Under the pieces are notes generated by a model. It made no database searches. It had not been told where the DNA came from and saw only the letters and a program-made list of their open reading frames with translations. 64,000 nucleotides of DNA from Leptodontidium sp. MPI-SDFR-AT-0119. Lineage: Eukaryota; Ascomycota; Leotiomycetes; Helotiales; Leptodontidiaceae. Made by a program: the position numbers and the translations under genes. The DNA lies in NCBI GenBank assembly GCA_020726505.1, contig JAHLEZ010000001.1, positions 186,001-250,000 of the forward strand. The letters run 5' to 3'. Numbering within the stretch: position 1 is the first letter of the stretch; the number at the start of each line of letters is the position of its first letter. This document shows, one piece after another, positions 45,486 through 55,901 of this stretch.

Positions 45486-45909
45486 TGTCAAAACTAATAG
45501 ATCAGACGCAGTAGTCTGTACGAGTTGTGGCGAGTTGGAATGAAATGATCATGGCAAATCGTCAATAAATATAGAGTCGTGCTGAAGATTTCCTACCGAC
45601 TCGGGACAATGAATTGTACCGACTGAGTTTCGAGGAACCCAAGAAGTGACTTGGCTCGCTAAATCTGTGTTTTTTATCCCGACGTGCCACATCTGGTTAG
45701 TAGCCCGTGATCACCGTCCGTACCGGAGGCGGACAGTGACAATCATGACCATCACCTGGATTCTTCATTTCGACGCAAGCACCGTCCGGCAAGAGGAATT
45801 AACACCATTTCAGTACATAGAGGGATTCTTGGCCACTTCTAAGTCCTACGAAAAAAATCACGAATCTCGACTATTGACCCCAAACCAGAAAACGAACGAA
45901 AACTTCACG
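45486..45909. promoter_or_regulatory. divergent promoter of the P450 and MFS genes, with ACCGTCCG motifs
   Basis: The 424-bp intergenic region holds ACCGTCCG at 45713-45720 and again at 45781-45788. The first is followed by an inverted CGGAC (45730-45734), giving GTCCG...CGGAC. The same word occurs as a palindrome upstream of the AflJ-like gene, so these are candidate sites for a cluster Zn2Cys6 regulator. Binding is inferred. Confidence 0.45.
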
Positions 45910-48126
45910 ATGGGCATTTTCGAGAACAACAAAGGGACGCAGCTTGAGGGGGAGAACAGTATTCCGATGCAAGGCAATCCCCCCCAGCAGGAGGAAAAGA
46001 TCATATCGGATGCGCCAGACGGACACGAGTACCCTTCAGGCATCAAGCTCTTCTTGATCATGGCATCCATCTTCGTGGCTATGTTTCTGGTTGCTCTGGA
46101 CAAGCTCATAATTTCCACGGTGACCTCGTCGATCAGGTACGTAAAGCTTCTCAATTTCTCACTCTTCATTTCAGGACTTTCTCGGCTCTCACTTCTTGGA
46201 GGGAAGCAGTTCTGATTGTGTTGATAGGTATGTATATGCACCGGTGTTTGTGTGAATGTCTTGGAGCTAAATTGCCTCTGTGACACTCGGTTCCTTGTTT
46301 CGTTAAACACAGCGCTAATTATGTTGAAGTGACCAGTTCCATGCTCTGGATGAGGTTGGATGGTACGGTACCGCATATTTGCTTACCAACGCTGCCTTTC
46401 TGCTGGTCTTCGGGAAGATCTATACATACTTCAATGGGAAGACGGTTTTTCTGTGCGTGGTCGTCATCTTCGAGATCGGATCGACTTTGTGTGGAGCAGC
46501 ACCGAACTCAATAGCTTTCATTATCGGCAGAGCTATCGCTGGTCTTGGGGCCGCTGGCATTCAGCAAGGAGGAGTATGTGATATTTTAGGAGTTGTACCC
46601 AATACTTTTGCTAACATTCTTGAAAGTTTATGCTTCTTGTTTACGCCGTTCCACTAGCCAAACGGGCGCAGTACCAAGGCTTATTCGGAGCTGTGTATGG
46701 TATCTCATCAGTCATCGGTCCACTACTAGGCGGAGCCTTCGCCTCAAATATTACCTGGCGATGGGCATTCTACATCAACCTTCCTTTTGGAGGTATGGTG
46801 CTTCTCTTCATCCACTTCTTCCTCAAAGTCCCTAGTAGCCCTGTTTACGATAGCTCGAGTTGGAAACATAAGATACGGCAGCTCAACTTCGAAGGGTTGG
46901 CTGCTCTTCTTCCGGGAGTTATCTGCTTGTGTCTGGCTTTGCAGTGGGGTGGTTTCACCTACAAGGTACGTTTGTGCTTGAGCCGAGACTTCAACCACCC
47001 AAGAAAGGATTGTCTAAGTCAACTTTGGACAATTGGGACCCGAAGTCCCTTCAGCTTCTCTAGGCTCTCTACTTACGTGACTGACTCTAATCTAGTGGAG
47101 TGATGGACGCATTATCGCACTGCTTACAATCGCCGTCGCACTTTTGATCGCCTTCGTCTTAGTTCAGATATGGATGCCTGAAACAGCCACCGTTCCACCT
47201 CGCATTTTTATCCAGCGAAGCATCTTTGCTGGGTTTTCGGTGAGCGCATTGCTTGGGTCACACATGACACTGATTGGTAAGTCTTGCCGAGATTATTCCC
47301 AAAAGTCATCCGAATTGCGATTTGGATCTAACTCAAATGTTAGTATATTTTCTGCCTATTTGGTTTCAAACCGTGAAAAGCGTCTCGGCCGTCCGTAGTG
47401 GTATTAATCTCTTGCCCTTGGTGGTTGCTTTGACGATTGCGGCTATTGTCACTGGCGTGGCAACTACGATGACCGGCTACTACACTCCGTTTTTAATAAT
47501 CGGCGCCTGCATTGCGTCTGTCGGTGCAGGCTTGCTCACCATTCTCAAAGTCGACACCCCAACAGCTCAATGGATTGGCTTTCAAATTGTGTATGGCTTC
47601 GGCTTGGGGAGCTGTTTCCAGGCACCCAATATGGCGGCGCAAACAGTCCTCCCACGAAAAGATGTGTCAGTCGGTATGTATCTCCACAATCTGTACCAAT
47701 ATTCCAGCAGATCTAGGCTCATAAGACATCTTCCGAGAAAACTTCTTTTGTGTAAGACTGGCTAACTTTGTCAAAGGCGTCTCACTTATGCTTTTTTCTC
47801 AGACTCTTGGCAGCTCAATCTTTGTCTCGGTCGGCCAGAATGTCCTCGATCAGCACCTGGCCAGTCTTCTTGCCAGTATTTCAGGTCTCGACCTCACCCC
47901 TGAACAAATCCAGAGCGGCGGTATCACTGGAATCTTCGATATCATCCCGCCTCGGTTCCATACGGCAGTCCTGGAAGCTTACAACTCATCGCTACGCATA
48001 TGTTTCGTCGTTGCTCTCATCCTTACCTGCCTGTCCGTTGCTTGCAGCTTGGGCATGGAGTGGCGCAGTGTCAAGAATGGAAGTGAAAAGAGAGAAGAGG
48101 CACCATCAAGCTCCGTTGCAGAATGA
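45910..48126 (+). CDS. MFS drug/toxin efflux transporter (14-TM, DHA2 type)
   Basis: Six exons (45910-46136, 46330-46573, 46627-46965, 47096-47276, 47344-47673, 47777-48126) close in phase to 556 residues. The polar N-terminus ([14 protein letters not shown]) is followed by TM1 ([20 protein letters not shown]) with the MFS 'D-x-x-I-I-x-T' signature. Then come [14 protein letters not shown], the antiporter motif C-like stretch [18 protein letters not shown], and further helices to a charged tail ([11 protein letters not shown]). This is the DHA2/TRI12-like family, proton-driven exporters often found in fungal secondary-metabolite clusters for self-protection and secretion. The start was chosen because it immediately precedes the conserved region; upstream in-frame ATGs exist (about 45646, 45745). 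Intact. Confidence 0.87.
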
Positions 48127-49168
48127 ATGTTCATTCGCCGTCCCTGCTGCTCTGGCGACTTGCTAGGTAGCTTCCCAAGGTCCGGAGAGGGATAGGGTGG
48201 CCCGGCTTGACTGTTGGGGCCGTCCAGGAGTCGATGGCCTAGAGAAATTTGTAACAGTATGTTTGTAATAGTATTATACAAAGTCATGCATCCCCAATAT
48301 TTTCTTCCACTGGAGCCCCATACTGGCGTAGCTCGTTTTTTCTTCGAGTCACCAATAGTGAAGCCGACACACTAATTAGCTTCACATAACTTTCGTGATT
48401 TCTCAACGTTTTCGCATCTGTAGTCAAAAGTTCAAAAACTCAATGCTTATTGCTTGATACGATGGTATTATTTCCAATGGCACGGAATTGTTCAAGACTA
48501 CGCTGTGCTACTGCGAGAAAGTGATAATTACTAGTTGGCGATCGAGGGGCAAGGGAGAACAATCCATCAGATTATGCTTATACGTGAGTATCCATTTCTT
48601 GAGCTATTGAATTACAGGGTACTCTATGTATGAAAACGATATCTCCAATAAGTTCATGCCGTAAATTCCTTGTGAGAGCAACGATATGTCCCTATGCCCC
48701 GAAGGAATACGCCACCAGCCTGATGGTGCTCACCATTGCACCCGAGAGCTGACCCCAAAGTGGCTTAGGTCCTGGCTCCGCAGTGCCCTTAAAATAAAGG
48801 CGGCTCGGGCGGGCGTAAAGGCGGTGTGGAGGGCTTCTACTGTACTAGTGATGCTGGGTAGGCGCACGGGCCATAGGTTTGAGCCCCTATTCGCCTTAAT
48901 ACTCTTAGATAATACAATAACACCTTGGCTCTTCTACTTTTCCTGATTTCTTTGGCGGGGAGCGGCTATCCTCATGCAAGAAAGTTTATCTCTTTTCATG
49001 GATGGAATCCTACGGGAGATTGGACTCTCAAAGCCATACACACAAGAAACATACGGATGGATCCCAAAATGTCGCCACTGGCCTGATGATTTTCTGAGAA
49101 GTTCCTTCACACTTTCTAAGAAATGAAGAGCTAGCAAGATTTTATTGTGAGAAACTGCAAATACTCGA
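48127..49168. other. intergenic region (convergent) with tRNA-like repeat
   Basis: About 1 kb between the convergent MFS and AflJ-like genes. It holds the tRNA-like element at about 48780-48895; the rest shows no coding signal. Confidence 0.5.
48780..48895 (+). repeat. possible tRNA-derived SINE-like element
   Basis: GC-rich island in AT-balanced surroundings. It contains a T-arm-like hairpin (ATAGG / CCTAT enclosing TTTGAGCC, about 48871-48888) with a B-box-like GGTTTGAGCCC, and an upstream GGCGGTGTGGAGG that could be a degenerate A box. A TTCGCC after the T-arm can pair with an upstream GGCGGGC. It does not fold into a proper tRNA, so it is at best a tRNA-derived short interspersed element. 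Confidence 0.25.
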
Positions 49169-50717
49169 TCAGAACATGTCAGGTGACAAGCTACCCAAGA
49201 CTTGAGAGGCATTGGCGTAAGCTTGATGCTTAACGACTAGGGCGACGACGAGACCTTTTCTCGAGCGAATCCGATCTGTCACAACAAGCTTCCCCAAGCC
49301 GTCTCTTGCCAAGTCTACCATATCAAGCACCTCGGCCATTTCCATCTCAGACTCATTGGCCAGCTGGAGCATGCTGAGGTCGCGGCCACGCGCCACTGAC
49401 TCGATGTCTGGATCGCACCTGTCAGCCGACCTGGTGCCTGGCTCTGGCAGCAGACGAAAGGTAAGCAGAATCATGACGCCGCTGCTGGCCCGAAGAACCT
49501 CCATATACTCCTTTATTTGAGCCTGTAGCAAATTACGAGATGGCGGAAGGTGGAGGATGTAGACAGCCGCATTGGTAACAGATTGAGGTGCATCTACGGC
49601 GTAGGCCATGACAGTAATTCGTTCGCTGGCGGTGGTGGTGCTGGTGGTAGCAGGAGGGGGGGTAGTCGCGGCGTCACTGCTCGCTGGCCCAACAAGGTGC
49701 CGATCCGTGAGGACCGCGGCAATTGCCGTGCTGGATGGCGTTTTCTTTATTTGAACCACAATCTTTAGCCCGGGATGAAGGTTTGCAAGGCATTGGGCCA
49801 GCTTCATGGACTGTGCGCCTACCTAGCGTGGCAAATGCCCGGATTAGCGAGGAACAGTCCTGGTGCACATTATTGCGGAAACGGGAAGGAGCTCACCTCA
49901 ACCATGGAAGGATTCCATAGCCTCGACCAGTTGAGTTTCGAGAGCAATGCCACTACCTCTTCATCCGTAGGGACACCCGCGACGTGGCGAAGGTAGGACG
50001 AATGCTGCCGATTGAGTTTCGGCCTTCCCCCTCGGACAACATGGAATGGCTGGTCCAGTGCAGTATGTATATTCCACGCAGTTTCCGTGGGGGAATCTGA
50101 GCCGGCGAACTTCTGCGTGGCGGTTGCCATTTGCAGTGCTGCTGGCATGGCGGATTCTGCGAGGAACATGCCAGCGTCCAAGAAAGAAGGATCAGACACG
50201 AACGACCCTGATAACGATGTGTGAGCGACGTGACCAGGCTGCGGTTCAGATAGAAAGCCAACTGTGGCCGTCAGACGAACGATGCGGCTTAGCAGTCCTT
50301 CTGGAACGCTTGATAGTTCTGCCACATCTGTGATAGGAACGCTTCGGTCCAAGGGAATGCAAGCCAAAATCTGGAATTCGCCAAACCATCGTATGCATGC
50401 CAGGATTTCACCCTGAGAAAGTCAAAATCAACTGCCAGAACCCTTATTGAAAGTGTGCAAACCTGAGTTGCAAGCTGCTTGAGAAACTCTGTTGGCCCTT
50501 GAACTAGGGCTCTGATTTTGGTAGCACTTGATAAGATTCTCGTTGTCGCGAGCTCCACCTCTTCATTGGTGGTGGCAAAGGTGTCGAGGGCCAGGTTGGC
50601 GCGTGGCGCACCGTTCAAATCGTACTGAGTGCTGGCAATCTGAGAATGTGTTGCCAGATCTTTCACGGCGATAGCAAGGTCGTTGCTGAAGCGTTCAAGT
50701 TGGGCCAAGTTATCCAT
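49169..50717 (-). CDS. AflJ/AflS-like pathway co-regulator (methyltransferase-like fold)
   Basis: Three minus-strand exons (50463-50717, 49897-50412, 49169-49822), all phase 0, give 474 residues. The sequence follows the aflatoxin-cluster AflJ/AflS family throughout: an N-terminal helix MDNLAQLERFSNDLAIA, then FGEFQILACIPLDRSVPITD, a winged-helix dimerisation segment (LLSRIVRLTATVGFL), GHVAHTSLSGSFV, and a C-terminal Rossmann-like half (LKIVVQIK...) without a convincing SAM-binding glycine motif. AflJ proteins bind the Zn2Cys6 activator AflR and boost cluster transcription rather than methylate. The AflR-like gene lies 1.5 kb away, divergent, as in aflatoxin/sterigmatocystin clusters. A start at 50771 would add 18 residues. 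Confidence 0.85.
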
Positions 50718-50810
50718 GATGATGAGAGATATTCCTTCGTAATAGGGCAATGAGATCATTAGCATTTTCATTGAATATTGGCTTATATCATTCTACTCCA
50801 CCTCCGGACT

Positions 50811-50833
50811 GACCGTCCGTTTAAAGGACGGTC
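50811..50833. promoter_or_regulatory. perfect palindrome (candidate Zn2Cys6 dimer site) upstream of the AflJ-like gene
   Basis: Arms GACCGTCC (50811-50818) and GGACGGTC (50826-50833) are exact inverted copies separated by 7 bp (GTTTAAA). It lies about 95-115 bp upstream of the AflJ-like start. Inverted CGG-containing arms are the normal target of dimeric Zn2Cys6 proteins. The left arm plus the next base is the ACCGTCCG word also found in the P450/MFS promoter. Confidence 0.55.
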
Positions 50834-51573
50834 GGTATAAGGAGAGGCTGGGGGACTTCGCTTACATGTCGCTTACGTGCAAGTACCCCAATCTCATAGC
50901 GCAAGACACACAGCTCCAAACGTGCGTCGTGTAAATGCACGTCTTACCGTTTCCACCAATTGAATTGGTTACAGTCGACCCTTAAAAGTTACGCGTCTGC
51001 AATAAGCAGCTTCACCCGGCAACCACTCTAATTAAAGTTGGCACTTGGCGAAGCTTGCAGATCATGCCTTCGCTCACAGTCGAAAACGCAACAAATTTGA
51101 ACCCCCCCTAGCAAATCTAATTTATATAAGTCAAGAGGCTGCTTAATACAGCTAGAGATGGCTGAACTCTAACACGAAGAAGTGTAGATCTCCAGATTTG
51201 GTCTAACAATATCAGAAAACTTTAGATTAAGCAGGTATGCTGACCCTCGAAACTGTATCTGACATGCACGTTTATTACTTCGTACTGGGGACAAAGATCA
51301 AAGATCTCATATCTGTGCTAAATGACCCATATTTTACTTGTCACAGACGAGAAAGAGTAAACCGGATTGGTTCATTGGTTAACACCCAATGTGAAGTGGA
51401 ATCTTCGAGTAGTACGCACAGACGCCAAGTCTTTGATCTTTACCACCAGATTCCCCCTACATATTTTGCCCCATTTATTAGAATTTGACTATGAACCGAG
51501 CTGGTGTTTGTTGTCTTTTGGAGGTACAGCTGATATGTTTTAGCCCCTGTTTTTGCGGGGTTTTATTCAGGCT

Positions 51574-52010
51574 AATTGTTTCCCATGCCTTAACTTTTCC
51601 GAAACATTATTTTACATGCCTCAACCCCCAAATTTGCATGCCGCTTTATGTAACGCGATACACGCAACACCATAAGGCATAGTAAAAAATGAGGCTATTC
51701 ACACAATCGATATTATATTAACGCTACTTCTTTAAGCATGCTTCCCTTCGAGTATGCCTCTCTCTTGTAGGTACGCTTGTTTTCCTTTGAATATACCTCC
51801 CTTCGAATATGTCTTCCTTTGAGCCTCCCTTTGAGTATACCTCTACTCGAGTATGCCTCCCTTCGAATATACCTCCCTTTATATATCCCTCGATTCGAGC
51901 ATGTTTTGATGTAAACAGGTTTAAGTTTGGCTATATAAGGCGGCATGCAAGTTTGGCGGTTGAGGCATGTAAAATAATGTTTCGGAAAAGTTGAGGCATG
52001 GGAAACAATT
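51574..52010. mobile_element. TIR element (MITE-like) between the AflJ- and AflR-like genes
   Basis: About 75-bp terminal inverted repeats: 51574-51648 (begins AATTGTTTCCCATGCC, ends CATGCCGCTTTA) and 51936-52010, its near-perfect reverse complement, with only a handful of mismatches. The roughly 290-bp interior contains many imperfect direct repeats of a 15-17-bp unit related to CCTCCCTTCGAATATA (about 51735-51895). No coding capacity. Flanking target-site duplications are not obvious. It fits a non-autonomous DNA transposon or long hairpin-forming sequence sitting in the regulatory region of the cluster. Confidence 0.65.
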
Positions 52011-52252
52011 CGCCGTTTTATTCCTTCGTCCGGTGAGACATTACCAAAGCTAGCAAGTACCTCCGTAGAAACCAACTCACCCTGTCGAAATATTGCTTCT
52101 GAGTCTGTGTGTAGGCAGCCAATGGCTCATTGTCAAATTCCAGGATTGCAATGAAGGCCAGTGACGCTATAAGAACATATCAGCCCTACTTCTATCTCGC
52201 TTGGTGACATCCTAAGTAAGCAACCTGAGCCCGATTCCATGTTGATGCTACC

Positions 52253-53641
52253 ATGCCTTCAACTTCTCTCCATGGTCTCGGCACTACTGCCCCAGTGCTC
52301 ACTGGCTCTACCACTTCCAAGATCCGAGACAGTTGTCAAGCCTGTTCATTGTCTAAAGTCAAGTGCAATAAAGGTAGAGATCAAATAACCGTACTGGCAA
52401 TTAATGACTAACAAAGTTCAAAAGAGAAGCCAACTTGCTCTCGATGTGCTAGGCGGGCAGTTGCGTGTGAATATCTTATCACAAAACGTCCAGGGCGCAA
52501 ACGAGACCCAACCAACGTGAGGCCCGACTCATCGGAAGAACGCAGCCCGACGCCTCCAAGCAGTAACACTGGCTCCAAATCATCCTCCGACATGTTTGCG
52601 GACGTTTTTTTGCCCCTCGAATTGAGCCAGTCCCCAGCGATCCACTTCCCAAGGGACGAATATGGCGATCTATACTCCCCATCCACGCACGACTTCTTTG
52701 AACTAAATACAACGTAAGTGTTTTGCTAGTCCTATTCCTAAAACGTCACATTTGTAGTAGGCTTCCTTGATCGACCAAGTGCTGATCTCCCGTGATTTAG
52801 GGATGCAAATACATTTACTCAAGGATACGATGACATTGAAAAATTTCTTTTGTCCGACAATATTGATTTCGATTCTGCCTTCCAGACAGCGTCGCTTGAG
52901 CGGGTACCCTCATCCGAAGATTCGTCTCCTCCCGGTTCCTCAAACGGCCAGCCACTGCCAACTTCGATCAGCTACATCAATTTAAGCGCTGGAGTAGACA
53001 CAAGCTGGAAATCAACATGTAACTGCTTAACGGTGGCGTTTGAATATATGAGGAAGTTCTCCTCGACACATCCAGCGGCTTTTGCATTATCACCTGGTCC
53101 CGATAATTCCGTAACTAGACTCACCAGCAACAGCCGTACTCCATCAGCCCAGGACGTTGTTATGGAGAATAAACACACTATCGAGGTTGTCAGCAATATA
53201 CTGCAATGCTCCTGCGCGGATGATGCCTACCTGCTGATGACCTTGTCAATGGTGATATTCAAGATTCTGGCGAGGTATACGACTGCAGCACAGAATCAGC
53301 CAGGGAGGGTCACCAGGCACGACAACATGTCTAGCGATACTAGCTCCGACCTTCGAATTTCTCATGACGACGATAGTTATCGAGGACGATTAGCTACCCA
53401 GACCATCCTCGGCGAACTACATCACATACAGAAACTAGTCAACCAACTTTCGCTGAGACTCAAGATTCGTGGAATGGTCATAGGAAGAGATGGCGAAGGA
53501 GACTGTATGATGATGTCGACTTCGACAGAGTCAGAGATGGAGAATTTTTCGGCTACCACTCTGAACCAGATGGAGATGGATTTGAGAAAGTGCCTAGGGA
53601 CTTTATCGTCGGGGATCATAAGTGTGCTGCGCCAAAGTTAG
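52253..53641 (+). CDS. AflR-like Zn2Cys6 pathway activator
   Basis: Three exons (52253-52373, 52425-52713, 52801-53641) close in phase to 416 residues. The zinc cluster at residues 28-55 is C-x2-C-x6-C-x6-C-x2-C-x6-C (with LSKVKCNKEKPTCSRC), followed by a basic linker (TKRPGRKRD). A serine/proline-rich middle follows. The C-terminal half resembles the AflR domain: CNCLTVAFEYMRKF, a helical block around CADDAYLLMTLSMVIFKIL, and LGELHHIQKLVNQLSLRLK. AflR proteins activate the structural genes of aromatic polyketide clusters, usually together with AflJ. The first intron lies within the zinc cluster, as is common, and has an ACTAAC branch point. Intact. Confidence 0.87.
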
Positions 53642-53925
53642 GACGTTGATTTTTCTAAGCTTTAGCAACTTCCGAGCGCCAGAAAGTTTTCCTTGTTTTC
53701 CTTAGTATTATACAACAAACCAATTTTTTCATTAGACATTAGGAAGCGAGCGGTCATTATTTTTGTCGCTTAAATTTGCTGTTCTGCTCCCTACACACGA
53801 GACTTGACCTACTGGCAGCGTGTCAAATTGAGTTGATTTGAATTGATGGAATTATCGAAGCATAGAAGCCATCAGGCCAACTGAGATGCCTACCATTTGG
53901 CAGCTTTTATTCTACTACAAAATTA

Positions 53926-54594
53926 CTAACGTCTGACCTCGTCTAAAACAGCTACCAATCCCACAATTGCACCAACGAGCGGGAACATGGAGCGAGCGAT
54001 ATGCAGCCAAGCCCATGTCACCACGATTTCTCGTATTTGAACCAGATCCACTGTCAAAGCCGTTGTCTCGACTAACGCCTTCATACGAAACCTAGGGACG
54101 GGAGAGTCAGCGTCATTTCTATAGAAAATCTTGAGACAACCGGAAGGGGAGACAATCATAAGAGCCCTTTGTACTTGCAAATTATCGTTGGTTGGAACCA
54201 TCAACAACCATGTGAAAGGGACCATCGTGATTGTTGTGAGGCCGGCAATTACATAGTTACGCCATTTCTTGCCATTCGATGAATGTCTAATGGCTGTAAA
54301 TACATAGAGCGCAAACGTGGTGACACACAAGGTTGGCATATATATGTGGCCATAATGGTACAGACGAGCCCAATGGCGAAGAAGATGGGCGGGTTCAGTA
54401 TCCGTGTCCAGAAAAACTGGAATCGTTATTGTTGAGAGGCTTATCATAGCACCTGAAAATCACGGTACATGTTAGTCAATTTTCCCCTTTGGTTGCAGGG
54501 ATCCAAGTAATATTTCTTTACCCGATAGAGCAGAGCCTGTGAGTACAGCAGTTGCAGGCGCGCCAATATTCGGCGAGTTAGATCTGAAGGTCAT
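53926..54594 (-). CDS. anthrone oxygenase (DUF1772 family)
   Basis: Two minus-strand exons (54522-54594 and 53926-54452), separated by a 69-bp intron, give 199 residues. The protein is a small, membrane-embedded DUF1772 protein: glycine/alanine-rich start (GAPATAVLTGSALSGAMISLS), about four hydrophobic helices (YMPTLCVTTFALYVFTAI, YVIAGLTTITMVPFTWLLMV, a C-terminal LVGAIVGLVAVL) and the conserved LMVPTNDNL motif. Relatives in fungal anthraquinone clusters (for example the TpcL, GedH and HypC types) convert emodin-type anthrones to anthraquinones with O2. It sits divergent from the EthD decarboxylase, the usual functional partner. Intact. Confidence 0.85.
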
Positions 54595-54955
54595 ATTTGC
54601 GATGGAATGTTTCAGCGAGCATTCGTTGTATTGACGTTTCAGTAATTATTTTTTCAACATTGAGCATTTAAATACTTATAGCTGGGGGGTTTTTAGAGCC
54701 TACAATAGTTGAAAATATGCCGATGTTATCGGGATGTATGATGAATCTACCGTGTGTCGGGATATAGCAGGTATATTGGTTACCGCAGCAAGTCTTGCCG
54801 ATTCATTCGCTGTCATTTCCAACCAATTGGGTATAGGTCCGGAAATGAAGTTCTTCCATCCCATCCCGCTCTCAAACTCATGGTTCAGCTTCTCACCCAT
54901 CGTTTGATTTCTTATTTCTACATTCGAGCTTTTCAACAACTTGGTCCATAAAAGC
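54595..54955. promoter_or_regulatory. divergent promoter of anthrone oxygenase and decarboxylase
   Basis: A 361-bp spacer between the two divergent biosynthetic genes, suggesting coregulation. It contains GTCCGG (54835-54840) but no full ACCGTCCG word. Specific regulator sites are uncertain. Confidence 0.4.
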
Positions 54956-55739
54956 ATGTCGGACTTCAGCGAGGCTAGGGGTTTAATATCCTTGGGGTCA
55001 GCGCAAGAAAAGTATCTCTGCCTCACTATATGTGGCTATCGCAAGCAAGGCATGAGTGAGGAAGCTTATCGTAACCACATGGTCAATATATCAGCACCTA
55101 TGACGAAGGGCCTGATGGTGAAGTATGGTGTCAAGCGATGGACTCAGGTGAGCAAGGCATCATTGTGTAAACCACATTATCGGTTCATGCTAATGGGAGA
55201 AGATCCACAACTCCAGCGATACACGTGCCTTGATGTCGCAGCTTTTCGACCCGCAGATGTGCAACCTAGCAGACTACGACTGCTTCAGTCAGGTGGTTTT
55301 CAAAAGCCTAGATGACTACAAGCGTATGAAGCAGGATCCATGGTACGTGTAAATTAGGACTGCAACTTCATCGTGACTGTTGCAAGTCGCACACTCGCTC
55401 CAGAAATCCCATGGAGAAATGAAGCTACTGACGGCCCCGAACTTCAGGTATAAAGAGCATTTGATCAGAGATCATGAGGACTTCGCAGATACTAAGAAAA
55501 GCCAGTAAGTTACACCTTTTTTTATGCAATCATTCTTGCTAATCTTTGACAGAATGACCATAGGATGGATTGAAGAATTCGTGAGGGATGGTGAAGTTGT
55601 TGACGGCTTCAAACATTCATCAAAGGGAGACCCGGGCGTTTTGAAGACTCTAGCATTATTCGGCTTTTGTGCAGTTTGCTTCCTCTGTTCGCAAATCATT
55701 CAAGAACTGGCATCTAAACTTTGGCAATTCTCAGGATGA
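54956..55739 (+). CDS. EthD-domain decarboxylase (atrochrysone carboxylic acid decarboxylase type)
   Basis: Four exons (54956-55147, 55203-55342, 55448-55504, 55553-55739) close in phase to 191 residues. The EthD-type ferredoxin-like fold shows as [23 protein letters not shown] at the start, then [58 protein letters not shown] and [11 protein letters not shown]. The C-terminus adds a hydrophobic segment ([17 protein letters not shown]) that may tether it to membranes. Homologues in emodin/geodin/trypacidin-type clusters decarboxylate atrochrysone carboxylic acid. All splice joins are supported by family alignment, including the phase-2 joint through the Trp of DPWY. Intact. Confidence 0.8.
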
Positions 55740-55901
55740 AGATCATGTGATCATAATGTGCAGGGAAATTTCTTGGGCTCAGCTGTTGTTGTGTTCATAG
55801 TATCACCCCCATATTCTTGGGAGCTCAACATATCTTGTTTTGGAGGGAAGGTATGTTCAGAGAAGTGTTATTGAAAATTTCCAATCGATTTACATGCGTT
55901 G

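Noticed and set aside
51735..51895. short direct repeats considered as a CRISPR-like array
   Set aside because: Units are degenerate, adjacent without unique spacers, in a eukaryotic genome and enclosed by inverted repeats; better explained as the interior of a TIR element.
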